Positions 8,718 through 18,709 are shown, counted from the stretch's first letter. The stretch is 60,506 nucleotides of DNA from Bacillota bacterium (GCA_017442535.1 JAFRZL010000004.1:1-60506); one strand, 5' to 3'. The notes: a model not told the origin generated them from the sequence alone. Program-made: numbers and translations.

Positions 8718-9422
8718 ATGATGAAAAGAATATGGTCACTGCTGTTAGTGCTGGTTCTTGCCGTGTCGCTTGCGGCCTGTGGGAAACCGTCCGGTTCATC
8801 CACGCCCTCGGGCTCATCCGGCAATACTTCAGCGCCGGGCTCACAGAGCCAGCCCGCGGACAGCGGCAAATCGGGTGAAGCGGAGGACTCCAAAGGCGGC
8901 AAAACTGCTGCAGCAATGATTCCCGGAATCTATTATGCTATTTCGGGAGATGACAGAGACGCATCCGTGATTACCGGACTCACGATCTCAGGCAACCGGT
9001 CAGGCACCACTGATTATAATTCCAAACCTGCCTCCACCACCGGTATCCGCTGCATTTTCGAGCTGAACGAGTATGTGTCCGTCATCCCCTCAACCAGTGT
9101 CACCTCCGGTCTTAAAGTATATGTTCTGAAGCACAGAGAGGATCCTGCATCCTATGAGACTGAAAAGTTCTCTGAGGAGACGCCCGGCTTTGCCGCTCTC
9201 TATGAAATGGATCTGCGAGGCGAGAACGACTGGGGAGATTTTTATCTGAATCCCGACGACTGTGAAGCGGGTGAGTATGATTTTGTCTTTGTTTACAAGG
9301 ACAAAGCGATCGGCAGGCTCCAGGTCAGGTTTTATAACGAGGGGGAATTATCCGAGAAAGCGGACTCTGAGCTGGAGGCGTTAACGACGGAATGGATAAT
9401 GAAGAGCAGGGGAGACTGGTAA
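8718..9422 (+). CDS. Small lipoprotein of unknown function
   Basis: A signal peptide with a hydrophobic core ends in the lipobox SLAAC (Cys21), so the mature protein would be lipid-anchored outside the membrane. A Ser/Gly/Pro-rich linker (about 25-60) leads to a soluble domain of roughly 170 residues that I do not recognise. AAGGAGGA lies upstream; ATGs at 8718 and 8721 are both possible. It stands alone between two terminators. I cannot assign a function. Confidence 0.8.
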   Translation: MMKRIWSLLLVLVLAVSLAACGKPSGSSTPSGSSGNTSAPGSQSQPADSGKSGEAEDSKGGKTAAAMIPGIYYAISGDDRDASVITGLTISGNRSGTTDYNSKPASTTGIRCIFELNEYVSVIPSTSVTSGLKVYVLKHREDPASYETEKFSEETPGFAALYEMDLRGENDWGDFYLNPDDCEAGEYDFVFVYKDKAIGRLQVRFYNEGELSEKADSELEALTTEWIMKSRGDW

Positions 9423-9485
9423 TGGAGGCAGATGCTGCACGTGCCCGATCCGCCTGCTTTAAGGTCTAGCACCTACGCAGAAAGC

Positions 9486-9521
9486 AAAAACCCGGAATCA
9501 GTATTCTGATTCCGGGTTTTA
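9486..9521. terminator. Bidirectional terminator, lipoprotein / proS
   Basis: 15-bp stem AAAACCCGGAATCAG / CTGATTCCGGGTTTT with a 4-base loop and A and T runs on both sides. It lies between the convergent ends of the lipoprotein gene and proS and can serve both strands. Confidence 0.92.
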
Positions 9522-9548
9522 TGTTGTGCTGAAGCGGGCTTTGCAGGA

Positions 9549-10991
9549 TTAATAAGCTTTGCCCCAGACGACCAGCTTGTGCGCGGGCTTGCCGCAGCAG
9601 ACACATTTGTCATCGATCGCGGGCGCACCGAAAGGCATGCAGCGCGAAGTCGCAGTGGTATCCTCTTTGATCTTGTTCTCACAGGCTACGTCGCCGCACC
9701 ACATGGCACGGACAAAACCGGGCTTCTCGGCGATCGTCTGCTTAAAGGTCTCATAGTCGTGAGCCTCGTAGATATTGGACTCCAGATGCGCCTTGGCACG
9801 GTCAAACATCTCCTGCTGCATGGTCTCGAGGATTTCGCCCACCTTACTCTCAAGCTCATCGAGCGGTACGAAATACTTCTCGCGGGTGTCGCGGCGAACC
9901 AGGACGGCCTGGTTATTCTCGATATCCTTGGGACCGATCTCGATACGCAGCGGAATGCCGCGGATCTCCTGTTCGGCAAACTTCCAGCCGGGATTCTTGT
10001 CACTGTCGTCGACTTTGACGCGGTAGAGTCCGGACAGACGGGTGACCAGCTCGAGCGCCTTATCCAGCACACCGGGCTTGTGCTGGGCGATGGGCATGAT
10101 CATGACCTGTACCGGTGCGATGCGGGGAGGCAGTACCAGCCCGTCATTATCACCGTGCACCATGATGATGGCGCCGATAATACGCGTGGACAGGCCCCAG
10201 GAAGTCTGATGGACATAGGCCAGCTGGTTATTGGTATCGGTGAACTGGATATTATAAGCACGTGCGAAACCGTCGCCGAAATTGTGGCTGGTCGCGGACT
10301 GCAGCGCCTTACCGTCATGCATCATGGCCTCCATCGTATAGGTGGCCTTGGCACCGGCGAATTTTTCTTTATCCGTCTTCTGACCCTTGATGACGGGGAT
10401 GGCCAGGTATTTCTCGCAAAAATCCGCATAGACATTCAGCATCTGTACGGTTCGGGCCTCAGCGTCCTCAGCGGTCGCGTGAGCGGTATGACCCTCCTGC
10501 CAGAGGAACTCCATGTTGCGGAGGAAGGGACGGGTCGTCTTCTCCCAGCGGAGCACCGAGCACCACTGGTTGTAAACCTTGGGCAGATCACGGTAGGACT
10601 GGATGATCTTACTGTACAGATCGCAGAACATCGTCTCGGAAGTGGGGCGGATGCACATACGCTCCTGCAGAGGCTCACCGCCGCCGTAGGTGACCCACGC
10701 CACCTCGGGAGCGAAGCCCTCGACATGATCCTTTTCCTTCTGCAGAAGGCTCTCCGGGATCAGCATGGGCAGATAAACATTCTCGACACCCGTCGCTTTG
10801 AACATATCATCCAGCGTCCTCTGGATGCGCTCCCAGAGCGCGTAACCGTTCGGCAGAAATACATTGCATCCGCGGACGGGAGAATAATCGACTAACTGGG
10901 CCTTTTTGACGACATCGGTATACCACTGGGCAAAATCCTGATCCATGGGGGTGATGGCGTCCACCATTTTCTGATTATTAGTCTTGGCCAT
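9549..10991 (-). CDS. proS: Prolyl-tRNA synthetase, archaeal/eukaryotic type
   Basis: Charges tRNA-Pro with proline. The 480-residue length, the absence of the bacterial editing insertion and the C-terminal cysteine-containing extension ending in WGKAY identify the short type 3 form. Class II motifs are visible in [15 protein letters not shown] and in [25 protein letters not shown]. This type occurs in many Firmicutes and Bacteroidetes as the only ProS. It is transcribed alone from a near-perfect promoter, with a GC-rich hairpin in the leader. Confidence 0.96.
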   Translation of the reverse strand: MAKTNNQKMVDAITPMDQDFAQWYTDVVKKAQLVDYSPVRGCNVFLPNGYALWERIQRTLDDMFKATGVENVYLPMLIPESLLQKEKDHVEGFAPEVAWVTYGGGEPLQERMCIRPTSETMFCDLYSKIIQSYRDLPKVYNQWCSVLRWEKTTRPFLRNMEFLWQEGHTAHATAEDAEARTVQMLNVYADFCEKYLAIPVIKGQKTDKEKFAGAKATYTMEAMMHDGKALQSATSHNFGDGFARAYNIQFTDTNNQLAYVHQTSWGLSTRIIGAIIMVHGDNDGLVLPPRIAPVQVMIMPIAQHKPGVLDKALELVTRLSGLYRVKVDDSDKNPGWKFAEQEIRGIPLRIEIGPKDIENNQAVLVRRDTREKYFVPLDELESKVGEILETMQQEMFDRAKAHLESNIYEAHDYETFKQTIAEKPGFVRAMWCGDVACENKIKEDTTATSRCMPFGAPAIDDKCVCCGKPAHKLVVWGKAY

Positions 10992-11010
10992 TACAATCTC
11001 TCCTCAACCT

Positions 11011-11026
11011 GGGGCCGTCCGGCCCC
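11011..11026 (-). promoter_or_regulatory. Hairpin in the proS leader
   Basis: GGGGCCG / CGGCCCC inverted repeat about 20 bp before the proS start codon on the minus strand. It has no T run. It could affect translation or message stability. I saw no T-box elements. Confidence 0.45.
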
Positions 11027-11054
11027 GTAATTCCTTATAAAAAGGTACTTATCG

Positions 11055-11083
11055 ATTATAGAAGAAGACGGCCGAAATGTCAA
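11055..11083 (-). promoter_or_regulatory. Promoter of proS
   Basis: On the minus strand TTGACA (11083-11078), a 17-bp spacer and TATAAT (11060-11055): both hexamers match the sigma-A consensus exactly. Confidence 0.88.
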
Positions 11084-11150
11084 GCGCAGAAACGTTTTTT
11101 CCGATTTTTCAAAAAGATTTCGTCAGATAGTTTCCTAATTCGGCAAAATA

Positions 11151-11159
11151 TGGTATACT
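11151..11159 (+). promoter_or_regulatory. Extended -10 promoter of pepF
   Basis: TG-G-TATACT, an extended -10 box; the -35 region 17 bp upstream is poor. It lies 33 bp before the chosen start codon. Confidence 0.55.
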
Positions 11160-11191
11160 ACAAGTTATCAAAGACTGTAGGAGGGATGATC

Positions 11192-12853
11192 ATGAAATTC
11201 AGTGAGATGCCTTATCATCGGATCACATTTGAATCGATTGACGAGAAATTAAAGGCGGTCAGCGCTAAGTTTGACCTGGCCGGGACTTTTGAGGAGCAAT
11301 ATGCTCTCTATAAAGAGGCCGACGATGTGATGAAGGACCTGGCGACCCAGTCGACGCTGGCCTATATCCGTCACGATATCGCGATGGACGACCCGTTCTA
11401 TGAGGCCGAGCAGGATTATTACGATGAGATCCTGCCCATGGTGCAGAATACGATGCAGGAGCTTGAGAAAAAGCTCATCGCGTCGCCTTTCCTCGATCAG
11501 TTCAGGCAGAAGCTGGGCCGCATGGCGATCGCCAATATCGAGATGTCCTTAAAGGCTTACGACGAGAAGGTTGTGGGCTTGATGCAGCAGGAGAACGCTC
11601 TGGTCAGCCGCTATGACAAGATTATTGCCGGTGCCCGGATCGAGTGGGAGGGTGAGACGCTTAATCTCTCCCTGATGCGCAAATACATGATGGATCCCGA
11701 CCGCGAGGTGCGCCGCCGCGCCTGCGCCAAGGTCAGCGAATTCTTTGCTTCGGTGACGGATGAGATCGATGAGATCTATGACCAGATGGTCAAGAACCGT
11801 ACCGAGCAGGCCCGTCAGCTGGGCTTCCCCAACTATGTGCCGCTCGGCTACCTCAGAATGCAGCGCAGCTGCTATGACCAGCGTAAGGTCGAGGCTTTCC
11901 GCGCGCAGGTCAAGGAATTCCTGGTGCCTCTGGCCGAGCAGATGCATGATGAACGCCGCAAGGCTCTCGGACTGGATCACCTGTATTTCTGCGATGAACT
12001 GGTGCATCTGCCGCAGGGCGACCCCGCCCCCATCGGCACGCCCGAGGAGATCATGGCGAACGGCAAACGCATGTACAGCGAGCTTTCGCCCGAGACGGCC
12101 GAATTCTTTGACTTTATGTCCGAGAACGAGCTGTTCGACGTGCTGGGCCGCAAGAATAAAAAGGCCGGCGGTTACATGACCTTCATTCCCGAGTACAAAT
12201 CGCCCTTTATCTTCGCGAATTTCAACGGGACGAGCGGAGATACCGATGTGCTGACACATGAATGTGGACACGCTTTCCAGGGCTATCGCGTACGTAATGC
12301 GGAGGTATCCGCCCTGCAGGGTCTCTCGATGGAGACGGCTGAGATCCACTCCATGTCGATGGAGTTCTTTACTGAGAAGTGGATGGACCTGTTCTACGGG
12401 GACCGCGCGGACGAATACCGCCTGATCCATCTGCAGGACGCGATCTTCTTCATTCCTTACGGATGCATGGTGGACGAATTCCAGCACATTGTTTACGCGA
12501 ATCCGGATATGACGCCTCAGGAGCGCAAAGCCGTCTGGAGCGTGCTGGAGCGTGAGTACAAGCCCCATCTGGACTATGACGGAGACAAATTCTTCGGCAA
12601 CGGCGGCTACTGGCAGCGTCAGGGACATATCTTCGGTTCGCCTTTCTACTATATCGATTACTGCCTGGCGCAGACTTGCGCGCTCGAGTTCAAAGTTAAA
12701 ATGGACCGGGATTTCGCGGCCGCATGGCAGGATTATCTGACCCTGGTAACGGTCCAGGGCAAGGATTTCGAGGAGTCGCTTGAGTGTGCACATCTGGACA
12801 GCCCCTTCGAGCCGGGTACGCTTGAGCACATTGTACAGGGTCTGAAACTCTGA
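11192..12853 (+). CDS. pepF: Oligoendopeptidase F-type M3 metallopeptidase
   Basis: Cytosolic zinc peptidase that trims oligopeptides. The metal site is HECGH (His356, Glu357, His360), with the third ligand likely in the ETAEIHSMSMEFF segment about 25 residues later. The 553-residue length and mostly helical sequence fit the M3 family. I chose the ATG at 11192, which has TAGGAGGG 6 bp upstream; the ATG at 11186 touches the ribosome site, and the one at 11150 overlaps the promoter. Three further genes follow closely, so it may lead an operon. Confidence 0.93.
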   Translation: MKFSEMPYHRITFESIDEKLKAVSAKFDLAGTFEEQYALYKEADDVMKDLATQSTLAYIRHDIAMDDPFYEAEQDYYDEILPMVQNTMQELEKKLIASPFLDQFRQKLGRMAIANIEMSLKAYDEKVVGLMQQENALVSRYDKIIAGARIEWEGETLNLSLMRKYMMDPDREVRRRACAKVSEFFASVTDEIDEIYDQMVKNRTEQARQLGFPNYVPLGYLRMQRSCYDQRKVEAFRAQVKEFLVPLAEQMHDERRKALGLDHLYFCDELVHLPQGDPAPIGTPEEIMANGKRMYSELSPETAEFFDFMSENELFDVLGRKNKKAGGYMTFIPEYKSPFIFANFNGTSGDTDVLTHECGHAFQGYRVRNAEVSALQGLSMETAEIHSMSMEFFTEKWMDLFYGDRADEYRLIHLQDAIFFIPYGCMVDEFQHIVYANPDMTPQERKAVWSVLEREYKPHLDYDGDKFFGNGGYWQRQGHIFGSPFYYIDYCLAQTCALEFKVKMDRDFAAAWQDYLTLVTVQGKDFEESLECAHLDSPFEPGTLEHIVQGLKL

Positions 12854-12873
12854 TCGGGACAGGAGCAGAAGTC

Positions 12874-13827
12874 ATGAATTTCCTTAAAAAAACGGATTCT
12901 TTCGAGAGCACGATTCTCGGAAAGCAGATTACCTATTACATTTATCTGCCGCTTGAAAGTATTGAATACAAAGGGGTTCTGCAGATCGCGCACGGCATGG
13001 CCGAGCATCTTGAGAGGTATGAGCCCTTCATTGAGTACCTGACCGCGCATGGCTATATTGTCTGCGGCAACGACCATCTGGCGCATGGCAGATCCGTCGG
13101 TTCCAAAGATGAGCTCGGCCATATCCCGGGCAAAGAGGGCTGGATGGCCCTGGTCCAGGATCTGCATCAGCTGTATGCCATCATGCATGAACAGTATCCG
13201 AATCTGCCGTATTTCCTGATGGGCCACAGCATGGGTTCCTTCCTGGCCAGATCCTATGTGACGCGCTACGGCAAAGATCTGGCCGGAGCGATCATCATGG
13301 GAACGGGTCTGATGGATAACGCGACCTGCACCGCCGGCCTCGGCGTGATGAAGACCATTTCCCTGTTCAAGGGCAAAGAATATCACAGCCCCATGGTGCA
13401 AAAGCTGATGTTCGGCAGCTACCTGAACCGTATTCAGAATCCTTCTTCTACCAATGACTGGCTGAGCACCGTCCCCGGGGAAGTGCAGAAATACGACGCC
13501 GATGAGTATTGTGGGTTCAGCTTCTCACTGTCCGGGTACGCCAATGTGGTGCGGCTGATCCAGTCGGTCTGCGCGCCCGAGGCGATCAAAGGCGTTCCTG
13601 CCGATCTGCCGGTTCTGGTCACCAGCGGAGAAGAGGATCCTGTAGGCCATTACGGGGATGATCCCCGCAAGCTCGCGGAAAAGCTGCAGCAGGCAGGCGT
13701 TAAGGATGTGGAGCTTCTCATGTATGCGGGCGACCGTCATGAGATCCTGAACGAATCCAACCGCCAGAAGGTCTTTGAGGACATCTTGGCCTGGCTGGAT
13801 AAGCACCAGGAGGAAGCGGCGGAATGA
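12874..13827 (+). CDS. Alpha/beta hydrolase (monoacylglycerol-lipase-like)
   Basis: Serine hydrolase of 317 residues in the lysophospholipase / monoglyceride-lipase branch of the alpha/beta fold. The nucleophile is Ser119 in LMGHSMGSFLA, the oxyanion HG is in QIAHGMAEH, and the catalytic His is in GDRHEILNE near the C terminus. No signal peptide. It starts 20 bp after pepF and overlaps the next gene by 4 bp (ATGA), so the two are translationally coupled. The substrate is not known. Confidence 0.85.
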   Translation: MNFLKKTDSFESTILGKQITYYIYLPLESIEYKGVLQIAHGMAEHLERYEPFIEYLTAHGYIVCGNDHLAHGRSVGSKDELGHIPGKEGWMALVQDLHQLYAIMHEQYPNLPYFLMGHSMGSFLARSYVTRYGKDLAGAIIMGTGLMDNATCTAGLGVMKTISLFKGKEYHSPMVQKLMFGSYLNRIQNPSSTNDWLSTVPGEVQKYDADEYCGFSFSLSGYANVVRLIQSVCAPEAIKGVPADLPVLVTSGEEDPVGHYGDDPRKLAEKLQQAGVKDVELLMYAGDRHEILNESNRQKVFEDILAWLDKHQEEAAE

Positions 13828-14897
13828 TCCGGATCACAGCCGCTTTTGCGGCGGAAGGCCGGGTCAGCCGGGTCCGAGAGCATGGCATGGGGCATATTCA
13901 CCGCTCCTACCGTGTGACGATGGAAGAGGGAGAGGAATATCTGCTGCAGCAGATCAATACCCTCGTCTTTCAGAATGTGCCGGCCATGACGGAGAATCTC
14001 GTTAAGGTGACGGACCTTTTGCAGCGTAAAGCTGCGGAGCGCGGCGAGGATCCGGATAAAACGGTTCTTTCCATGATCCCGGCCAGGGCAGGCGGCTATG
14101 TGCATCAAGAGGAGGACGGCAGCCGGTGGCGGCTGTTCCGGTTTATCCCGGGTGTCAGCGCCGGTGAAGATCCTGATAATTTATCCGAGCTGGAGCAGGC
14201 GGGTGAAGCCATCGGGCAGTTCCTGACCGATGTCAGTGACCTGCCTCCGGATAGTCTGCAGGAGACGATCCCACATTTTCACGATACGCCCTACCGCTAC
14301 TATGAGTTCAGGAACGCCATCGAATGGGATTCCTACTCCCGCGTATCGGAAGTGGAGCCCGAGATCGGCTTTATCCTGCAGCGGAGTAAGGGCTTAAGTG
14401 TTGTAGCGAATGCACTGCAGGAGGGCCGTCTCCCTTACCGCACCGCGCATAATGATACCAAGATCAACAATGTGCTGGTGGATCCGGAGAGCGGCCGGCG
14501 CATCTGCATGGTGGATCTCGACACGGTCATGAAGGGCAGCAGCCTGTTTGATTTCGGAGACGCCATCCGTTCAGGGGCCGCCGTCTCGATGCAGGGCTAC
14601 CGCATCCCGGCTTCCGGACTTGATCTGAAGCGTTATGAAGCGATTACCGGGGGCTTCATGCGGACAGCCCGTCACATACTGACCGATGCGGAGATCGAGA
14701 TGCTCCCGCGGGGCGCATGGCTGATGACGATGGAATGCGGCATTCGCTTCCTGACAGATTATCTGCAGGGCGACCGTTACTTCCGTATCTACAGCGAACG
14801 CCAGAACCTGGAGCGCGCGCAGTCCCAGTTTATGCTTGCACTCGATATGGAGCGCAAACACCCGGATATGGACCGGATCCTGAAACAATACCGATAA
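13824..14897 (+). CDS. NahK-like phosphotransferase (APH family)
   Basis: Kinase with an aminoglycoside-phosphotransferase fold. The catalytic loop AHNDTKINNVLVD and the metal motif CMVDLDTVMKGSSLFDFGDAIR match N-acetylhexosamine 1-kinase (NahK) and its relatives. Length is 357 residues. NahK phosphorylates GlcNAc/GalNAc at C1 in mucin and milk-sugar salvage, but no GNB/LNB phosphorylase or epimerase is nearby, so the substrate stays open. Coupled to the upstream hydrolase by an ATGA overlap. Confidence 0.8.
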   Translation: MIRITAAFAAEGRVSRVREHGMGHIHRSYRVTMEEGEEYLLQQINTLVFQNVPAMTENLVKVTDLLQRKAAERGEDPDKTVLSMIPARAGGYVHQEEDGSRWRLFRFIPGVSAGEDPDNLSELEQAGEAIGQFLTDVSDLPPDSLQETIPHFHDTPYRYYEFRNAIEWDSYSRVSEVEPEIGFILQRSKGLSVVANALQEGRLPYRTAHNDTKINNVLVDPESGRRICMVDLDTVMKGSSLFDFGDAIRSGAAVSMQGYRIPASGLDLKRYEAITGGFMRTARHILTDAEIEMLPRGAWLMTMECGIRFLTDYLQGDRYFRIYSERQNLERAQSQFMLALDMERKHPDMDRILKQYR

Positions 14898-14934
14898 GTA
14901 TCTGAAATAATCATACATAGGAGGAAGTTAGAAA

Positions 14935-15918
14935 ATGGCATTACTTGTACGTCCGGAAACAATGGAAAGAATCACGACCCCCGAACTGGCCCAGCGGTTT
15001 ATCGATGAGCAGATCGCCGACATCAAGGCACAGGTGGGAGACAAGAAGGTGCTGCTGGCCCTTTCCGGCGGTGTGGATTCATCCGTCGTCGCTGCTCTGC
15101 TGATCAAAGCTGTCGGGCAGCAGCTTGTCTGTGTCCACGTCAACCACGGTCTGCTGCGCAAAGGCGAGCCTGAGCAGGTCATCGAGGTATTCCGCAACCA
15201 GATGAATGCCAACCTGATCTATGTGGATGCGGTGGACCGCTTCCTGGACAAACTGGCCGGCGTGACCGATCCCGAGCAGAAGCGCAAGATCATCGGCCGC
15301 GAGTTCATCGAAGTCTTCGCGGAAGAAGCCGGCAAGCTGGACGGTATCGAATTCCTGGCCCAGGGCACGATCTGGCCCGACATCCTGGAGAGCGAGGCCG
15401 GCATCAAGGCCCATCACAATGCCGGCGGCCTGCCCGACGACATGCACTTCGAACTGGTCGAGCCTGTCCGCATTCTCTTCAAGGATGAAGTCCGCATGGT
15501 AGGCAAAGAGCTCGGCCTGCCCGACAACATGGTTTACCGTCAGCCCTTCCCCGGCCCCGGCCTGGGCGTCCGCTGCCCCGGAGCCATTACCCGCGACCGT
15601 TTGGAAGCCGTCCGCGAATCCGACGCCATCCTGCGTGAAGAATTCGCCAGAAACGGCCTGGAAGGCAAGGTCTGGCAGTACTTTACCGTCGTGCCCGATT
15701 TCAAATCCACCGGCATCAAGAACGGCAAGCGCACCTTTGACTGGCCCTGTATCATCCGTGCGATCAACACCACGGACGTCATGGAAGTCACTGTCGAGCA
15801 TCTTTCTGCTGAACTGATGGATCATCTGGTACAGCGCATCATCACCGAAGTCCCCGGCATCAACCGCGTCCTCTATGACTTCACACCCAAGCCCCCCGCG
15901 ACGGTGGAATACGAGTAA
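14935..15918 (+). CDS. guaA: GMP synthase, ATP-PPase subunit only
   Basis: Converts XMP to GMP using ATP and ammonia. The 327 residues cover the ATP pyrophosphatase domain (PP-loop LSGGVDSSVVAALL near residue 45) and the complete C-terminal dimerisation domain ending in VPGINRVLYDFTPKPPATVEYE-like sequence. The N-terminal glutamine amidotransferase domain found in normal bacterial GuaA (about 510 residues) is absent, and no GATase gene lies in the window. Upstream sequence is the end of the kinase gene, and GGAGGAAG precedes the ATG, so it is a natural short form, not a truncation. Confidence 0.93.
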   Translation: MALLVRPETMERITTPELAQRFIDEQIADIKAQVGDKKVLLALSGGVDSSVVAALLIKAVGQQLVCVHVNHGLLRKGEPEQVIEVFRNQMNANLIYVDAVDRFLDKLAGVTDPEQKRKIIGREFIEVFAEEAGKLDGIEFLAQGTIWPDILESEAGIKAHHNAGGLPDDMHFELVEPVRILFKDEVRMVGKELGLPDNMVYRQPFPGPGLGVRCPGAITRDRLEAVRESDAILREEFARNGLEGKVWQYFTVVPDFKSTGIKNGKRTFDWPCIIRAINTTDVMEVTVEHLSAELMDHLVQRIITEVPGINRVLYDFTPKPPATVEYE

Positions 15919-15938
15919 TCGGGAAGGACTTCTTTCGA

Positions 15939-17519
15939 ATGAAGAAATTGAGATTTGTTCTTCTTGTGCTACTTTTGGCCCTCGTCCTGGCGGGCTGCAC
16001 CGGTTCCGGCAATGAGCGGTCAGACAAAGCGCCGAGCGAATCTGCCCCCAAGAATTCATCAAATAAAGCTGAAAATGACAGGAGCAAGCCATCGGCTGCG
16101 AGCGCTGCAGAAAATAGTGATCCGTCGGAAACGAGTAGGGCAGAGGTGCAACCTTCACCCTTGATGAGCTTTAAGCAGGCGATCGCTATCAGTCCCGACG
16201 AATATTTCGACGCAGATGGTGCTTTTGGGGTAGAAACGACCCGGTATAACCATGCCGAACCCCGCACTGTCGATTTGTTCTTCAAAGACCGGGCGTATTC
16301 ACTGAGACTCGGACAGACGGGAGGCTGGTCCGTCTTGCGCCACACCAACGGCCAGTACTGGATCACCGTCGATCACATCGGTTTTAACCCTCCGGGGGCA
16401 GATGTCAGAAATCTCTATGCTGTCGCGGATACCGGAGATATCCTTCATCAGGATTCCCTTTATTCCGCCGATCTCCGCACGGGACTCTTTACCATGCTGG
16501 AGAGTTTCAATGGCTATATCCAGGGCGAACCTGAGATGACGGACTATAACGGAATTCCCTGCTGGTGCTATACGGCCGTCGAAGGATACTCGGGCAAGGA
16601 TATCCCGAAAGGCTCCGTAAAACGTTCTCAGATCTATTTTCGCCAGGATAATATGCATTTCGTCTATGAGCAGTCCGATATTGTCACGCCTGACGGAAAG
16701 GTGATTCCCGCCCAGGTAATGCAGCCCATGAGCGGGAAAGAGGTCTCGGAATTCTGCCGTGCGAATGCGAATCTGTTTGCGGATGTCGATGTCGCTGACC
16801 TGCGTGGGCAGCACACCCTGACCGTTGTCATTGATCCGGGTGAAGCGGATGAGATCACTTACCGCTGCCCTGTAAACAGCGGCGATAAGATTATGAATTA
16901 CATTCCCGACCGGGGTCTGTACATGGACCGCACAGGGACTGTGAAAGCGTCGATCTTCGATATCGGCAGCAGCTTCAAGGATACGACCGTGTATGCCATT
17001 AAAGCAGAGAATATTGGGAAGAATTCCGCGGCATCTGCTTCTGAAACGGACACTGATCCGGATTCCGTAAACGTGATGGATTACTGGGCACATTTCGATG
17101 ACCTCTGCCAGAAAGTCGGCATCACAGGCAGGCTTTTTGATAACGGGACTTTCTCTGCGGATCCGATCGAAAGCAATAAGGTAACCCTCAACTATTTTAA
17201 GGATCATGAGTCCCTTTGCATTATCATCGGGACAGATCTGGTCGAAGCGGACGGTGCGAAGGTCGACAGCCTGAGAAAGGATTTTGAACCGAAACTCCTT
17301 GCCAATGGCTGGGAAGCAATGGGCGAAATGTCAACCACTGACAAAGACTGGGCAGCCAAGGGCTGGAATCCGGAGAAGCTGATCCTCTATTACGACAAAC
17401 ATGGTGAAGACTGGGCCAAAGACTGGTACCAGATGGAGATCATCTGCATGATGACAAGTAACGGACCATCCATCTGGACGATCACCATCTATGACAATGC
17501 CGAAACACGCAGAGGATGA
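15939..17519 (+). CDS. Lipoprotein of unknown function
   Basis: 526 residues. The signal peptide ends in the lipobox LAGC (Cys20), followed by a low-complexity Ser/Glu/Lys/Ala linker to about residue 70. The rest looks like two soluble domains, the second beginning after a further acidic/serine stretch near residue 370. I recognise no known family. It starts 20 bp after guaA and may be co-transcribed with it. GAAGGA lies upstream of the ATG. Confidence 0.8.
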   Translation: MKKLRFVLLVLLLALVLAGCTGSGNERSDKAPSESAPKNSSNKAENDRSKPSAASAAENSDPSETSRAEVQPSPLMSFKQAIAISPDEYFDADGAFGVETTRYNHAEPRTVDLFFKDRAYSLRLGQTGGWSVLRHTNGQYWITVDHIGFNPPGADVRNLYAVADTGDILHQDSLYSADLRTGLFTMLESFNGYIQGEPEMTDYNGIPCWCYTAVEGYSGKDIPKGSVKRSQIYFRQDNMHFVYEQSDIVTPDGKVIPAQVMQPMSGKEVSEFCRANANLFADVDVADLRGQHTLTVVIDPGEADEITYRCPVNSGDKIMNYIPDRGLYMDRTGTVKASIFDIGSSFKDTTVYAIKAENIGKNSAASASETDTDPDSVNVMDYWAHFDDLCQKVGITGRLFDNGTFSADPIESNKVTLNYFKDHESLCIIIGTDLVEADGAKVDSLRKDFEPKLLANGWEAMGEMSTTDKDWAAKGWNPEKLILYYDKHGEDWAKDWYQMEIICMMTSNGPSIWTITIYDNAETRRG

Positions 17520-17575
17520 CGTAAGGCTGATTAATTGCTTATATAATAATATAATACATAACAGGAGGGTCACAT

Positions 17576-18709
17576 ATGGATTTCAGCTGCGGAGTTCCTT
17601 ATTTTGAAGAGGAGTGGAAGATCGAGCGTGCAGAATTGTATACTTTGCACCCGATCCCGCTCTATCACGAATTTGCCGACGCCACGATGCCGCACAATCA
17701 TTACGTAAACGCTTGCGTGCTGTATTTGTACGATGAAAGCGGAGCAGTGGGCTGGGGACGGTGTTCCGGCCTGGTGGCGAGTAAGATCCTGCCGCTTATT
17801 CTTACCGGGAGACGCGAAAAGTACGGGGATGTGTATCAGCGTATTTTCTGGAAGAACCGCAACGATGGATATTCTTCTCCGAGCTTTGCGGCGCTGGGGC
17901 AGCTCGATGCGGCAGCAATCAACCTGTTCGCGGCGCGTAAAGGCATGCAGACGAACCGCTATCTCGGCGCAAAGCAGGATACGTTCAAAGTATATGCCAG
18001 CGGACACGGCAGCAGTACTTCCATCGAAGACATGATCAGGGAAGTCGAGGAAGAAGTCGCTCTCGGATATGATTTTTACAAGATGAAGGTCGCAAGTGAA
18101 TTCGGCACGAAGCAGGACTGGGACGTTGAGCGTGTGCGGATCATGCGCGAACTTATCGGGCCGGATGCGAAGATCGCGATCGATGCCAATCAGCTCTGGA
18201 GCGCCGATGAAGCCATGCGCTTCCTGGACCGTGTGCTGAAATATGATATCTGGTGGTACGAGGAGCCCGTTCATTCTCACGACCTGGTGGAGCTGAAAAA
18301 ACTGTGCAAAATGTCCCCTGTCAAGATCTCCATGGGTGAATCACTGCGCAACAGCTGCTTCTTCAGAGCATATGCCGAGGCAGGCTGCGGCGTCCTGCAG
18401 GCCAATGCGCCGCATTGGGGGTACTGGGACTGGATCAAAGTGTATCAGATCTGTCAGGAATACGGCATTGTTTTCAGCGGCAATACAAGCGGAGCGGACT
18501 GGTTCTCCGTCCTGGGTGATGACAGTGTATACATGGAGTATCTGCGTCCCAATCACAAGCCCACATACGATCTGATGAAGACGAGGGCGGAGGATCATGG
18601 CAGCTATATGAAAGTGGCGGCCACGCCCGGCTCCACCTTTGAACCGGATTGGAATCTCGTAAGGGAGAAGAAGCTCCTGAAAAGTGTCGAAGTCTATTAT
18701 CCGGAATGA
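17576..18709 (+). CDS. Enolase-superfamily (mandelate racemase-like) protein
   Basis: 377-residue member of the MR/MLE branch of the enolase superfamily, which abstracts a proton next to a carboxylate in racemases and sugar-acid dehydratases. Visible residues are the base motif KMK (Lys169, Lys171), metal ligands Asp203 (AIDANQLW), Glu229 (WWYEEPV) and Glu255 (SMGESLR). The usual catalytic His-Asp pair in the seventh and sixth strands is not obvious. AGGAGGG precedes the ATG. No sugar-acid genes stand beside it, so the substrate cannot be named. Confidence 0.82.
   Translation: MDFSCGVPYFEEEWKIERAELYTLHPIPLYHEFADATMPHNHYVNACVLYLYDESGAVGWGRCSGLVASKILPLILTGRREKYGDVYQRIFWKNRNDGYSSPSFAALGQLDAAAINLFAARKGMQTNRYLGAKQDTFKVYASGHGSSTSIEDMIREVEEEVALGYDFYKMKVASEFGTKQDWDVERVRIMRELIGPDAKIAIDANQLWSADEAMRFLDRVLKYDIWWYEEPVHSHDLVELKKLCKMSPVKISMGESLRNSCFFRAYAEAGCGVLQANAPHWGYWDWIKVYQICQEYGIVFSGNTSGADWFSVLGDDSVYMEYLRPNHKPTYDLMKTRAEDHGSYMKVAATPGSTFEPDWNLVREKKLLKSVEVYYPE

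Noticed and set aside
10992..11150. T-box leader for proS
   Set aside because: The leader is too short (about 60 bases), with no T-box sequence or stem I array; only a simple hairpin is present.
11549..12829. Long minus-strand frame opposite pepF, and similar ones at 18946-20445 and 45928-47805
   Set aside because: They mirror conserved genes on the other strand, show no family resemblance and lack ribosome sites.
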